A stretch of 64,000 nt of DNA from Roseburia porci. Lineage in GTDB: Bacteria > Bacillota > Clostridia > Lachnospirales > Lachnospiraceae. The notes beneath the pieces are model-generated. The model saw nothing but the letters and a program-made list of their open reading frames with translations, had not been told where the DNA came from and made no database searches. The position numbers were made by a program, and so were the translations under genes. The DNA lies in contig NZ_VUNI01000005.1 in NCBI RefSeq assembly GCF_009695765.1, forward strand, positions 1-64,000. Direction: 5' to 3'. Shown piece by piece: positions 28,106-38,098 of this stretch (its first letter is position 1; the number at the start of each line of letters is the position of its first letter).

Positions 28106-28507
28106 CTACGTTCTTTTTATAAATTCTGTTCTGCATCTCGGACAGGTAATGCAGATCTTGCCATGTCCCCTTGGGACTCTTACTTCCTGTTTGCACTGTG
28201 GACATTTAAAAAAGCAGTATGTCTTTCTCTGTGCAAAATGTTTTTTCTTTTTATTCCACTCAACGGTACTGTTATACCGGAGATTTAAAAACTTCTGATT
28301 CTCCTCATAACGTTTGCTGACATTTCTGGAAAACATACGGTAGTACATATGAATCATGACAGCCAGCGCCACAATATATAATAATCCAAGTCTGGAAAAC
28401 AGAGAAATGATAAGAAGTACTAAAACCAGCCCGGATTCAAACCTTGCCAGTTCATCCATTCCATTTCTTCCAGACATCCAATTTGCAAAACGATCTCGAA
28501 ATTTCAT
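28106..28507 (-). CDS. Membrane-anchored zinc-ribbon protein, hypothetical
   Basis: 133 residues: a short polar N-terminus, two closely spaced hydrophobic segments (LVLVLLIISLFSRLGLLYIVALAVMI, about 27-52), a basic region, and a C-terminal zinc ribbon with CPQC (about 102) and CPRC (about 122). The start has GAGGTGG upstream. Function unknown. It is the first gene of the cluster with DUF5685 and the J-domain protein and has its own promoter. Confidence 0.7.
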   Translation of the reverse strand: MKFRDRFANWMSGRNGMDELARFESGLVLVLLIISLFSRLGLLYIVALAVMIHMYYRMFSRNVSKRYEENQKFLNLRYNSTVEWNKKKKHFAQRKTYCFFKCPQCKQEVRVPRGHGKICITCPRCRTEFIKRT

Positions 28508-28546
28508 ATTCAGCCACCTCTGCTTTTATTTTTTATCTTGATGAAT

Positions 28547-28575
28547 ATCTTAATCTCGTGCAAATACCAAGTCAA
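28547..28575 (-). promoter_or_regulatory. Promoter of the zinc-ribbon/DUF5685/J-domain cluster
   Basis: Minus strand TTGACT (28575-28570), 17 bp, TAAGAT (28552-28547), about 40 bp before the first gene. No other promoter is needed for the three closely packed genes. Confidence 0.65.
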
Positions 28576-28626
28576 CAGAGTTATTGTCTTTTCACAAACA
28601 TTTAATAAATTAGTTAGAAATAGATA

Positions 28627-28658
28627 GAAAAAGACCGTTGTCCACATGAACAACGGTC
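28627..28658 (-). terminator. Terminator of RNase P RNA
   Basis: Minus-strand stem GACCGTTGT, eight-base loop, ACAACGGTC, then TTTTTC. It ends the rnpB transcript before the next promoter. Confidence 0.85.
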
Positions 28659-28689
28659 ACTTCCTGATGTTTTTTAAATATTTGCCAAA

Positions 28690-29040
28690 ACTGTCAGCAG
28701 AACGATAAGCCGGGTTATGTCGTTGAGTGATCATCTATCTAGGATGACTGTCGCCAGCCATCTCAAGCGACCTACCTAAAGCTGGCGGGCCACGTCAGCG
28801 CTTTTATTCGGTCTTGCTTCGAATGGGGTTTACATGTGCCCTCTCTGTTACCAGAAAGGCGGTAGTCTCTTACACTGCCATTCCACCCTTACCAGTAAAA
28901 CTGGCGGTATATTTCTGTTGCACTTTCCTTAGAGTTTCCTCCACCGGCCGTTAACCGGCATCCTGCCCTTTGAAGCCCGGACTTTCCTCACCTGCGGTCT
29001 TTCGACACTTGCAGCCGCGATCACCTGTCCTGCATAGTTC
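28690..29040 (-). ncRNA. rnpB: RNase P RNA, A-type-like
   Basis: On the minus strand the RNA shows the universal blocks: GAGGAAAGTCCGGGCT near 28990, AGGGCAGGATGCCGG, GGAGGAAACTCTAAGGAAAG near 28940, GTGCAACAGAAATATACCGCC, GTAAGGGTGGAATGGC near 28890, and the 3' TAGATGATCACTCAACGAC followed by ATAACCCGGCTTA near 28715. The catalytic RNA trims the 5' leaders of tRNA precursors. The layout looks like the ancestral A type rather than the Bacillus B type. Ends are approximate. Confidence 0.93.
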
Positions 29041-29053
29041 TAATAGCTTATAT

Positions 29054-29083
29054 AATATATCAACTGTACCTGTAAAAAGTCAA
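29054..29083 (-). promoter_or_regulatory. rnpB promoter
   Basis: Minus strand TTGACT (29083-29078), 18 bp, TATATT (29059-29054), some 15 bp before the RNA start. Confidence 0.6.
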
Positions 29084-29105
29084 GTCTTTTCTTAAGAGTT
29101 TCCTG

Positions 29106-30794
29106 CTATACCTGGAAACAGCTTCCACCAATGAATTCCCGGATCAGAGAATTCTGTGCAATCCCTTCCGTCGGAAGTGGAATAAAATAATCCAGAAACT
29201 TAAGAAGTCTCTTTGCCTCAAGATATTCCGGGCAATCTCTCGGAATTGCAAAAAGAAGCGGTTCTGCGTATGTCTTCAATACCGCAAGCTCATAAACCAG
29301 TGCGGAATTAAACATGACATCTGCCCCTTCCTGAAATGGGAAAATGTATTTTTCTTCTCCACTTCGTACCGAATCCCACATTGCGATCGTCGACTGTGCC
29401 GAAATCCCACGTGTCCTTGCATCTCTTACAATTCTGCGGATCAGTCTGGCATCCGTTGTCGGAAGTGGATTATGTTCATCAATATCCAGCTGGGTCAGTG
29501 CCGAGATATAAATACGGAATTTACTCTCAGCCGGAAGTGAATAGGACAACTTATCATTCAAGCCATGAATTCCCTCGATCACAAGTACATCTTCCGGTCC
29601 AAGTTTTAATGTATTCCCACGATATTCGCGCATGCCGGTTTTGAAGTTGTAAGTAGGCATCGAAACCGCTTCTCCTGCCAGCAGAGCGGTCATATCCCTG
29701 TTAAACTGTTCAATATCCAGCGCTTCCAGACATTCAAAATCATACTTGCCAGACGCATCTTTTGGTGTATCTACGCGGTTTAAATAATAGTCATCCAGTC
29801 CTACCGGATGCGGAATCAGTCCCTTTGCAGAAAGCTGGATCGACAAACGGTGAGAAAACGTTGTTTTTCCGGACGACGACGGTCCTGCAATCATAATGAA
29901 TTTCTTGTCTCTGTTCTCTGCGATCAAAGAAGCAAGTGCTCCGATCCGGTCTTCCATCAGTGCTTCCTGGGTCAGGATAATATCCTCTCCCTTACCGGAT
30001 GCAATCGCGTCATTCAGTGCCCCGATCGTACCAAAGCCCAGCATTCTGCTCCATTGCCTTGATTCTTTTAGCGTATGGAAAAGCTTGTTGGATGTTACAA
30101 GCGGTTCCACATCTCCGGAAATAGAGTCCGGAAACATGAGGACAAAACCTTCTTCGTATGGTTCCAGTTTAAAAGCTGACAGGCATCCGGTAGACGGAGC
30201 CATAAAGCCGTAATAGTAATCCTTCATGCCGTCCAAATCATAAATATTGACTCTTGAGCTTCTTCTGTAATGTAAAAGCCGCTCTTTATCCTTCATTCCA
30301 AAATCACGGAACATTTCTTCGGCTTTATCCGTTTTTGTGCTCTTCTTGGTAATCGGAATATCCTGCTGCACAAGACGCACCATTTCTTCATCCAGCGCTT
30401 TGATCTTATCCTGTGTACATTTGGTACCCTTTAATTCACAATAATAGCCATTTCCAAGAGAATAGTAAACGCGTACCCGCACGTTATCCTTTCCCCACAG
30501 ATTGTCTACTGCCTTCTGCATCATAATGGTTACACTTCTGCGATAGGTACGTTTTCCATCTCTGTCACGTACAGATACAAATGCAACGCTTCCATCTTCG
30601 TTTACTTTCTTATTCAGTTCCCGAAGTTTTCCATTATAGAGAACCAGCATGATCACATCCGGATACAGCTCTTTATACTTCTCCTGCATATCCATTGCAA
30701 TCTTTAAAAACGTAGTTCCTTCCGGAACATGCAGTTTTTCAATCTGTTTTGGATGATCTCCGACCGTATTTACTGTAATATCAAATTCCTGCAT
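29106..30794 (-). CDS. TGS/threonyl-tRNA-synthetase-like editing domain fused to a uridine-kinase-type P-loop kinase
   Basis: About 562 residues. The N-terminus (1-70, IEKLHVPEGTTFLKIAMD) is TGS-like; residues 70-250 resemble the second additional domain of Thr/Ala-tRNA synthetases (SRVNIYDLDGMKDYYYGFM); residues 275-562 are a uridine kinase/phosphoribulokinase-type domain with Walker A AGPSSSGKTTFSH, DDYYLNR, and VIEGIHGLND. Such fusions are common in Clostridia but the substrate is not known to me. The ATG at 30794 follows GGGGGCGATTAAAA; the upstream ATG-like start at 30830 would sit further inside trmK. It overlaps trmK by 14 bp. Confidence 0.85.
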   Translation of the reverse strand: MQEFDITVNTVGDHPKQIEKLHVPEGTTFLKIAMDMQEKYKELYPDVIMLVLYNGKLRELNKKVNEDGSVAFVSVRDRDGKRTYRRSVTIMMQKAVDNLWGKDNVRVRVYYSLGNGYYCELKGTKCTQDKIKALDEEMVRLVQQDIPITKKSTKTDKAEEMFRDFGMKDKERLLHYRRSSRVNIYDLDGMKDYYYGFMAPSTGCLSAFKLEPYEEGFVLMFPDSISGDVEPLVTSNKLFHTLKESRQWSRMLGFGTIGALNDAIASGKGEDIILTQEALMEDRIGALASLIAENRDKKFIMIAGPSSSGKTTFSHRLSIQLSAKGLIPHPVGLDDYYLNRVDTPKDASGKYDFECLEALDIEQFNRDMTALLAGEAVSMPTYNFKTGMREYRGNTLKLGPEDVLVIEGIHGLNDKLSYSLPAESKFRIYISALTQLDIDEHNPLPTTDARLIRRIVRDARTRGISAQSTIAMWDSVRSGEEKYIFPFQEGADVMFNSALVYELAVLKTYAEPLLFAIPRDCPEYLEAKRLLKFLDYFIPLPTEGIAQNSLIREFIGGSCFQV

Positions 30795-31524
30795 TTTTAA
30801 TCGCCCCCAGTATTGTATATGCAGATTCATTATAGTGCAGTTCGTCCAGGACTTCCTGCTTTCTACGGCAAATCGCCTCCGATTCCGGCTGTGCCTCCAG
30901 CTGCAATAAGATCTGTGACATCTGTCTGTGCTGTTTCACCAGAAAACGGCGCAGAACCTGATTGCCATTCTTAAGCAATAACGGTCCATAAATATCGCAG
31001 GTCTCCATCGTCTGCTCTTTCTGGTTATCCCAGAATGTATCCACATCAACCGGAATCACCTTCATCATTGGATAATATTTCCCATCCTCAAAGACCATGT
31101 CTTCATCCACGATCTTATATTTGTTTTCCCTTAAATAGCTCCGCACTCTCCGGATGTCAGACTGCGGCTGAAGGATCAGTTCCTTCGCATTTCTGCAAAC
31201 AGCTTCACCAGCCTCCAATATATGGATCACCAGCTCTCCGCCCATGCCGGCGATCAAAATGGTATCCACTTCTCCCTCTAAAAGTGCATCGACACCATCT
31301 GAAAGCCTTGTTTCTATGTACTCCTCCATATGATACAAAACAATATTATCTTTTGCCCTTTGTAATGGTCCTTTGTTAATGTCCATTGCGATAGCTTTTG
31401 GAATGCGCTCTCTTTGAACCAGCGCGATCGGTACATATCCGTGATCCGTGCCAATATCCGCCAGGATATTGCCCGGAGTCACCATGGAAGCAACTGCCTT
31501 CATTCTCTTCGACAGTTTTACCAT
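30781..31524 (-). CDS. trmK: tRNA (adenine(22)-N1)-methyltransferase TrmK
   Basis: 247 residues of class-I SAM methyltransferase fold: ADIGTDHGYVPIALV near 22-36 (SAM loop), AMDINKGPLQRA, and ILIAGMGGELVIHIL with the following LQPQSDIRRVR, the family signature. A C-terminal coiled coil is rich in Gln/Glu. It methylates A22 in certain tRNAs. One base after rpoD, a usual order in Firmicutes. Confidence 0.92.
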   Translation of the reverse strand: MVKLSKRMKAVASMVTPGNILADIGTDHGYVPIALVQRERIPKAIAMDINKGPLQRAKDNIVLYHMEEYIETRLSDGVDALLEGEVDTILIAGMGGELVIHILEAGEAVCRNAKELILQPQSDIRRVRSYLRENKYKIVDEDMVFEDGKYYPMMKVIPVDVDTFWDNQKEQTMETCDIYGPLLLKNGNQVLRRFLVKQHRQMSQILLQLEAQPESEAICRRKQEVLDELHYNESAYTILGAIKNAGI

Positions 31525-31525
31525 T

Positions 31526-32788
31526 TTATTCCAAATAATCCTTTAATTTACGGCTTCTGCTTGGATGACGCAGTTTGCGCAGAGCCTTTGCTTCGATCTG
31601 GCGGATACGCTCACGTGTTACATTGAATTCTTTTCCTACTTCTTCCAATGTACGTGCACGCCCATCCTCCAATCCAAAACGGAGGGTCAGAACTTTCTGT
31701 TCTCGTTCAGTAAGTGTTCCAAGTACTTCTTCCAGCTGTTCTTTTAACAGTGTAAATGCTGCTGCATCGGCCGGTACCGGAACATTCTCATCACGGATAA
31801 AATCACCAAGATGAGAATCTTCTTCTTCACCAATTGGTGTTTCAAGAGATACCGGTTCCTGAGAGATCTTTAAGATCTCACGCACTCTTTCCACCGGCAT
31901 ATTCATCTCTGCTGCAATCTCTTCCGGACTTGGTTCACGTCCGAGCTCCTGAAGCAGCTGTCTGGATACGCGGATCAGTTTGTTGATCGTTTCCACCATA
32001 TGAACCGGGATTCGAATGGTTCTTGCCTGATCTGCGATTGCTCTCGTAATTGCCTGACGGATCCACCATGTGGCATAAGTAGAAAATTTATAACCTTTGC
32101 GGTAATCAAACTTCTCAACAGCTTTGATCAGACCAAGGTTTCCTTCCTGGATCAGATCCAGAAACAGCATGCCACGTCCTACATAACGTTTTGCAATGCT
32201 GACAACAAGACGAAGGTTCGCCTCAGCCAGACGTTTTTTCGCATCAGAACCAAGATCTACCTCTTTCTGCAGATCTTTGATCTCAGCCTTCAGTTCTTCC
32301 TTCTCTTCATCAGAAGCTTCTTCCATACGGCCTTTCAGAATGTTGATCTTCTCTGTTGCAACCGTTCCTGCTTCCATTTTCTGGGCAAGCTCAATCTCTT
32401 CCTCTGCACTTAAAAGAGGTACTTTTCCGATCTCTTTCAAATACATGCGGACAGGATCTTCAACGCTGACGCCTTCTGGAACCGACAGATCAATCTTCTC
32501 GATTTCAACTTCCTCATCGTCATCATCCAGAATGATATTGTCATCATCATCGTCATCATCGCTGATTCTGAGCACGTCAATATTGTTATGCTCCAGATAA
32601 TCAAGCACAAGCTCAAATTTCTCAGCATCCAGTTCCATATCTTTAAAGAAATCACTGATCTCCTGATATTCCAGAATATTCTTTTTCTTCCTGCCAAGTG
32701 CCAGAAGTTCCTTTAATTTTTCCTGAAATTTTGCTTTTGCTTCCGCTGTTCCCACAGTTTCTACTTTTTCTTCTTTTTTCTTTGCCAT
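31526..32788 (-). CDS. rpoD: RNA polymerase primary sigma factor (sigma-A/RpoD)
   Basis: 420 residues. After a Lys-rich start and region 1.1 comes an acidic run (about 78-95), then region 1.2 ([16 protein letters not shown]), region 2 ([46 protein letters not shown]), region 3 and region 4 with [42 protein letters not shown]. It recognises the TTGACA/TATAAT promoters seen throughout the window. Lies 38 bp after dnaG in the macromolecular synthesis operon. Confidence 0.97.
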   Translation of the reverse strand: MAKKKEEKVETVGTAEAKAKFQEKLKELLALGRKKKNILEYQEISDFFKDMELDAEKFELVLDYLEHNNIDVLRISDDDDDDDNIILDDDDEEVEIEKIDLSVPEGVSVEDPVRMYLKEIGKVPLLSAEEEIELAQKMEAGTVATEKINILKGRMEEASDEEKEELKAEIKDLQKEVDLGSDAKKRLAEANLRLVVSIAKRYVGRGMLFLDLIQEGNLGLIKAVEKFDYRKGYKFSTYATWWIRQAITRAIADQARTIRIPVHMVETINKLIRVSRQLLQELGREPSPEEIAAEMNMPVERVREILKISQEPVSLETPIGEEEDSHLGDFIRDENVPVPADAAAFTLLKEQLEEVLGTLTEREQKVLTLRFGLEDGRARTLEEVGKEFNVTRERIRQIEAKALRKLRHPSRSRKLKDYLE

Positions 32789-32825
32789 TTCGTTTTGTCC
32801 TCTCAGGTTATTTACTATTTTGTCC

Positions 32826-34607
32826 TTAATCGATGGAAATATGCAATTTTTCCAATTGCTCTAAGGCTCTCTTATCTTCTACGACCTTCATAAGTCCCTG
32901 CATATCTGTAGGGTCCAGGTGGTCGGAACGGTATTTTATGCTGTTGTCCTTAATCCGGATAATGGTCTCGCGGACTGCCTTTTCCATGTCGCTTTTTGTC
33001 TCAACTTCATGGATATGGGCATTAAAAAGACCTGCCACCTCACGCTGTTCTTCCTCATTGTCGAACATGCTGATGATTTTTGCCGGATTCACACTTCCAG
33101 CGTCTTCAAACTGGGCAAACAATACTTCTGCCACTCTTCGATACAGATCCTCCGTAAAATCATCCGGCGTAACAAACGGACGGATGATCTGAAACAGACC
33201 GGTATGTTCAATGAGCCATGTCAAAAGCAGCTTCTGTGACTGCTTCATTCCATCTTCTTTTTTCTTATTCTCATGAATACCACTCTTAAGCGGTGTCTGT
33301 TCTTTTACGATTCCAGCCTTATTTCCAAGCTGGTTTACCAGACGTCTCAGATTATCGAAACCAATCTGGTATTTTGCGGCAACTGCCTCTATATAATTAT
33401 TTCTTTCAAGCTCTTCTGGAAAGCTTAAAAGCTTTCTTGCTATCTCATTATAAAATGCGGTTTTGTCCTCCGGATCCTGCATATCGTGCTTTTGCTCTTC
33501 GATCCGCACTTCAAACATAAAACTGTTCTCAGCCTGATCAATCCGCTGTTGATATGCATCTGCTCCAAGCGCTTTGATAAACTCATCCGGATCTTTATAA
33601 GGCCTCATATTAATGACCTTTGTTGTAATTCCAACCTCTTTTAAAATTGGAATTGCACGAAGTGCCGCCTTAACACCCGCACCATCACTGTCATAGGTCA
33701 GATATACCTCTTTGGTATATCGCTTCAAAAGATTGGCATGTCCACTCGTAAGCGCAGTTCCAAGTGACGCCACCGCATTGTCAAAGCCCGCCTGATGCAG
33801 TGCGATCACATCCATATAGCCTTCACACAGCAGAATCTGCTCTTTCCTTGAGCTTCGTGCAAAATTAAGGCCATACAGGTTACGGCTTTTGTCAAAAATC
33901 TTTGTTTCTGGAGAGTTCAGGTATTTCGGCTCTCCTTCTCCCATGACACGGCCTCCAAATCCGATGACTTTATTATGAACGTCCATGATTGGAAACATCG
34001 CACGGTTCCAGAACTTGTCGTGTCCACCTCGTACTTCATCAATGGTGACAAGCCCGCTTTCCTTTAAGATCTGGTCATCATATCCCTTTTTGCGCAGATA
34101 CCGATACAGATCGTCACTATACTGATCCGAATACCCAAGTCCGAATTTCTGCATGGTTTCATCGGATAATTCTCTTTGTTTAAAGTAGTTATATGCATTT
34201 GCTCCGCGTGGATTACGCAAAAGCGAATAGAAATATCTGGCAGCTTCCTTATTAATCTCAAGAAGTCTTGTTCTCTTGTCCGCCTCCCTGCGCTGTGCCG
34301 ATGTCATCTCCTGTTTCGGAAGTTCGATTCCTGCTCTGTCCGCCAGCACCTGCATTGCTTCTCCAAATGTATAATTCTCATATTGCATCAGAAACGTGAA
34401 AACATTTCCGCCAGCACCACATCCAAAGCAGTAATACATCTGTTTATTTGGCGATACCGAAAAGGAACCTGTCTTTTCATTATGAAACGGACACAATCCA
34501 AAGTACGTGCTGCCCTTTTTCTGAAGACGCACATATCCGCCGATCACATCCACAATGTCATTGCGGGAACGCACCTCTTCAATCAGTTCATCTGAAAAGT
34601 ATGGCAT
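32826..34607 (-). CDS. dnaG: DNA primase
   Basis: 593 residues: N-terminal CHC2 zinc domain ([18 protein letters not shown], then [10 protein letters not shown]), TOPRIM catalytic core with [16 protein letters not shown] and TYDSDGAG, and a C-terminal helicase-binding region. Makes RNA primers for replication. First of the dnaG-rpoD-trmK group after dgt. Confidence 0.97.
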   Translation of the reverse strand: MPYFSDELIEEVRSRNDIVDVIGGYVRLQKKGSTYFGLCPFHNEKTGSFSVSPNKQMYYCFGCGAGGNVFTFLMQYENYTFGEAMQVLADRAGIELPKQEMTSAQRREADKRTRLLEINKEAARYFYSLLRNPRGANAYNYFKQRELSDETMQKFGLGYSDQYSDDLYRYLRKKGYDDQILKESGLVTIDEVRGGHDKFWNRAMFPIMDVHNKVIGFGGRVMGEGEPKYLNSPETKIFDKSRNLYGLNFARSSRKEQILLCEGYMDVIALHQAGFDNAVASLGTALTSGHANLLKRYTKEVYLTYDSDGAGVKAALRAIPILKEVGITTKVINMRPYKDPDEFIKALGADAYQQRIDQAENSFMFEVRIEEQKHDMQDPEDKTAFYNEIARKLLSFPEELERNNYIEAVAAKYQIGFDNLRRLVNQLGNKAGIVKEQTPLKSGIHENKKKEDGMKQSQKLLLTWLIEHTGLFQIIRPFVTPDDFTEDLYRRVAEVLFAQFEDAGSVNPAKIISMFDNEEEQREVAGLFNAHIHEVETKSDMEKAVRETIIRIKDNSIKYRSDHLDPTDMQGLMKVVEDKRALEQLEKLHISID

Positions 34608-34633
34608 ATATTATGCCTCCTTCTGGTAAAAAT

Positions 34634-35647
34634 TTAATAACCATCAACCTGCCATGCCTCCGGCAGGAAATATTCACTGAACTTCGTGATTGCATACTGG
34701 TCTGTCATACCAGCAATATAATCACAGACAATCCTTCCCTTGTCTTCCCCTTCGCTCTGCATACGCAGATACTTCTCCGGGAGAAGTTCTATGTGATCCA
34801 TATAATAGTAATAAAGCTGTTCAAGCATAGCTTTCGCTTTAATTTCTTCTCTTTTTGCCACCGGATTCGTATATACATTCCGGTACATAAATTGTCTCAG
34901 TTCCTGAAGTGCCTCAAACACTTCATCTGACATGATAATGTCACTCTGGTCCATGCTGTTTATGATAATGTCATGGATCAGATGATTCAGTCTGGATTTT
35001 ACATCATATCCTAATGTCTTACGCAATTCCAGAGGAATATCCTCCTCACACAGAATCTGTGCCCGGATCGCATCATCAAAATCCGAATTTACGTATGCGA
35101 TCTTATCCGAAAGCCGGACGATTTTTCCTTCGAGTGTATGCGGTGTTGTCTTCATCTGATGGTTACGGATTCCATCCCTCACTTCCCACGTCAGGTTCAG
35201 TCCATTTCCATCCTTCTCCAGCTTCTCTACAATTCGCACACTCTGCTCATTATGCTTAAATCCACCTTCATAAATCTTATTTAAGGCATATTCGCCCGCG
35301 TGTCCAAAAGGTGTGTGTCCAAGATCATGCCCCAGCGCGATTGCCTCCACAAGATCCTCGTTCAGCCGAAGCGCTTTTGCAATCGTTCTCGCATTCTGGG
35401 ACACCTCCAGTGTATGCGAAAGTCTGGTTCTGTAATGATCACCTTTCGGTGTCAGAAACACCTGTGTCTTGTTCTTCAAACGTCGAAATGATTTACTATG
35501 TAAAATACGGTCTCTGTCCCTTTGAAATACCGGCCGGATATCGCACTCCGCTTCCGTCCGTTCCCTGCCCTTTGAATTTACACTCAGGCAGGCATATGGG
35601 CTGAGATTCTCCCGTTCCATCTGCTCCATCTGTTCACGTATTGTCAT
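34634..35647 (-). CDS. dgt: Deoxyguanosinetriphosphate triphosphohydrolase-like protein
   Basis: 337 residues of the HD superfamily. Metal ligands are seen in RTRLSHTLEVSQNA and GHDLGHTPFGHAGE (HD pair near 117-118 of the frame), preceded by SFRRLKNKTQVF. It hydrolyses dNTPs to nucleosides and triphosphate. The ATG at 35647 has AAGGAG seven bases upstream, so ten codons of the longer frame are dropped. It lies just before dnaG as in other Clostridia. Confidence 0.93.
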   Translation of the reverse strand: MTIREQMEQMERENLSPYACLSVNSKGRERTEAECDIRPVFQRDRDRILHSKSFRRLKNKTQVFLTPKGDHYRTRLSHTLEVSQNARTIAKALRLNEDLVEAIALGHDLGHTPFGHAGEYALNKIYEGGFKHNEQSVRIVEKLEKDGNGLNLTWEVRDGIRNHQMKTTPHTLEGKIVRLSDKIAYVNSDFDDAIRAQILCEEDIPLELRKTLGYDVKSRLNHLIHDIIINSMDQSDIIMSDEVFEALQELRQFMYRNVYTNPVAKREEIKAKAMLEQLYYYYMDHIELLPEKYLRMQSEGEDKGRIVCDYIAGMTDQYAITKFSEYFLPEAWQVDGY

Positions 35648-35767
35648 ATACACGCTCCTTTGATCAGCAATGACCATCTCTCCACAATTGCAGACAACCT
35701 ACATACTTATAATTCTATAAAGAAAAGCTATTTCCTTTTTTATTTTAAAAAAATTTGTTTCTTTCTG

Positions 35768-37330
35768 TTATGACTGCGTTTCCTGCTGCATTTCATTCCC
35801 TCCAAGAACCTTTAACAGTTCCTGAAGCGTCACTCCGGTAATCGCATTGTCATAATTTCCATAATAAAAATGATTATCCTTTACCAGAATACAGCCAACC
35901 CACTCTCCGCAGTTTACCTCATCCCCAAAGGCCTCCTTCGGATCCTGATAGCCACTGATCGTAAAGTACGCGTCATAATCATCAAAATCTTCCGGTCGGT
36001 ATGCCACCTCTCCAAATTCATTTTCGAGCATCTCAACAATCCCCTTTTCACAGATGGAGTAACCGGTCCTGTCTCTGCTGTATGCCGTTTCATCCAGCCA
36101 TTCCTCATCCCACAGGACAAAAATGGAATCATTCTTCCATTCCGTATCTTTTTCTACTTTGTCGGCTCTTTCATAGGAATTCATATCTGCACCATACATT
36201 TCCAGATAATCCGGAAATTCCCCATTCTCTCCTGTATAGAGCATATTTGCAATCGAAAGCTGATAAAAGCGGCTGTCTACATTTTCTCCCTTATAGGCAA
36301 AATATCCTTTTGGCTCCTCATTCTCATGATAATCCAGCGAGCAATGCACCGGTATGTAAACCTGATCATTGTAAACAACCGGACCAAATGACCGGTCTTC
36401 GGTCAGACATTCTGCCACTTTATGGTAAGAAGGCTCTTCCTGCATTCTTCCTGCAATCAGGAAAAGAACAAAAGCTGCAACTGCAAGAACCAGTACCACT
36501 GCCGCCACAATGACAAGGATCAGTGTCTTTCGCTTCTCTTTCTGGATCTTTTCCCGTTCTTTCGGATTTTCTGTCTGAAAATATTCCGGTATCCGGATCG
36601 TATTTCCAGGTTTTGGTCCATAACAATGGGTTGCGATCATATATACCATTCCGGTGATCATCAGTAAAAGGATAACCGCACCTCCAAGGAAAAGGCCTGC
36701 CTGCCACTTATACGGAGTCACACACATAAAAAGTGCATCCATAACACTATGTATCTTCTGTCTGTCCGTTTTCCGGATCCAGATATCGCAGATCCGGATC
36801 ACCAGTCTGGATATACCCCAGAATGCAATTCCGTCTATGATAAGATACGCTGTCCAGAGTTCCTTTTTCCTTATTACAATAAGAGGAAACAACGACATTA
36901 CAAAAGAGATCACCAGGATCGCAGCAAATACATATGCCCATCTTTCCACCAGCGTGCTTCCATAAATACTGTCAAAACATTCTTTTGCAGTCATCCCGCT
37001 GACACTTCCCCATCCGAGCATCTGTGCAAGTGTCAGCAATATCTTCATCACGGCCCATATCGCAAAAAAGGCAATTCCATATGCTGCCATCATCCTTCGC
37101 ACTTCCTGTTTACTGCAAAAAGCAAGATGATGTGTCATACGGTTACCAGCGATCACAATCCCACGAATCACATAAAAAACTACCATCATTCCAACCCAAA
37201 GAGGAATTCCGCCCATTGCCCCTACGGTAGCATTGATATAAAGCATAGATGCTGTGGCAACCAAAAGAGAAGTGCCAAGATGTAATGGAGAACTTTCTAC
37301 ATTACCAGAAATACTAAAAAAACTCTTCAT
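35768..37330 (-). CDS. ABC-transporter-associated membrane protein with an extracytoplasmic domain
   Basis: 520 residues, not recognised as a named family. Six to eight hydrophobic segments (about 20-260) look like an ABC-2-type permease; then a charged loop (NPKEREKIQKEKRKT), another transmembrane helix (about 271-293) and a C-terminal domain of about 225 residues rich in acidic and aromatic residues (YNDQVYIPVHCSLDY, DSIFVLWDEEWLDE), expected outside the cell. It overlaps no gene but lies 6 bp after the ATPase gene, so the two should form one transporter. Substrate unknown; peptide or lipid export is a guess. Confidence 0.65.
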   Translation of the reverse strand: MKSFFSISGNVESSPLHLGTSLLVATASMLYINATVGAMGGIPLWVGMMVVFYVIRGIVIAGNRMTHHLAFCSKQEVRRMMAAYGIAFFAIWAVMKILLTLAQMLGWGSVSGMTAKECFDSIYGSTLVERWAYVFAAILVISFVMSLFPLIVIRKKELWTAYLIIDGIAFWGISRLVIRICDIWIRKTDRQKIHSVMDALFMCVTPYKWQAGLFLGGAVILLLMITGMVYMIATHCYGPKPGNTIRIPEYFQTENPKEREKIQKEKRKTLILVIVAAVVLVLAVAAFVLFLIAGRMQEEPSYHKVAECLTEDRSFGPVVYNDQVYIPVHCSLDYHENEEPKGYFAYKGENVDSRFYQLSIANMLYTGENGEFPDYLEMYGADMNSYERADKVEKDTEWKNDSIFVLWDEEWLDETAYSRDRTGYSICEKGIVEMLENEFGEVAYRPEDFDDYDAYFTISGYQDPKEAFGDEVNCGEWVGCILVKDNHFYYGNYDNAITGVTLQELLKVLGGNEMQQETQS

Positions 37331-37336
37331 ATTTTA

Positions 37337-38035
37337 TCACTCTCCCAGTTCTTTTAAGATCTGCTCTTTATCCGCAAATTCCTTAGCCACTTCATCTTTG
37401 GACTGATGATAGATAAGCTCGCCCTTGCGTAAAAGCATGACATGATCTGCAATCGCCTCAATATCTTCATAATTATGTGTCGAAAAAAGGATCGTCACAT
37501 TCTGCCAGCTGCGGTAATCACGGATCATCTGAAGCATTTCTTCTCTTGACACCGGATCTACCGCACTGGTCGGTTCATCCATAAGAAGAAGTTCCGGTTG
37601 TCTGCAGAGTGCCAGAATCAGCATATACTTTTTCTGCATTCCAGTCGAATACTGTTTAATCTTTATGCTCCGGTCCAGCTGCGCAATCTCCATATATTTT
37701 TGAAACATATCCATCGAAAAATCCGGTTCGATCTTCTTTATCTTTTCTGCAAGGCGTCCCGCTTTCAGTTCCATATTAAAATTCGGCTTATCGTATACAA
37801 CGGACAGTCTGCTCCGGATATTTTTCTCATCCTCATACATTTCTCTGCCCTCATACAGGATCTTTCCTACTTCCGGGATCTCTGCCTGTGCAATCAGACG
37901 GATCAATGTTGATTTGCCAGCTCCGCTCCTGCCGATCAAAGCCGTGACGCTTCCTTTTTCCATTGAAAAATTGATATCTTTCAGAAAGAAATTTCCGGCT
38001 CTTTGATATATCTTCTGAAGTTCCAGTTCTGTCAT
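37337..38035 (-). CDS. ABC transporter ATP-binding protein
   Basis: About 232 residues. Walker A GRSGAGKSTLIRL near 36, a signature in which the usual LSGGQ is replaced by QYSTGMQKKYM (near 135), Walker B LLLMDEPTSAVD, and the His switch FSTHNYEDIEAI. The degenerate signature is typical of ABC-2 export ATPases. The ATG at 38035 is favoured over the in-frame start at 38080 because the ABC fold begins right after it and AAGGG lies upstream. An extended -10 (TGTTATACT near 38077) sits just before. Pairs with the 35768-37330 membrane protein. Confidence 0.88.
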   Translation of the reverse strand: MTELELQKIYQRAGNFFLKDINFSMEKGSVTALIGRSGAGKSTLIRLIAQAEIPEVGKILYEGREMYEDEKNIRSRLSVVYDKPNFNMELKAGRLAEKIKKIEPDFSMDMFQKYMEIAQLDRSIKIKQYSTGMQKKYMLILALCRQPELLLMDEPTSAVDPVSREEMLQMIRDYRSWQNVTILFSTHNYEDIEAIADHVMLLRKGELIYHQSKDEVAKEFADKEQILKELGE

Positions 38036-38098
38036 ATTTTCACACCCTTTTTCTACTTCAAGTTCCAAATAGTATAACATAAAATAGTGATTATTGTG

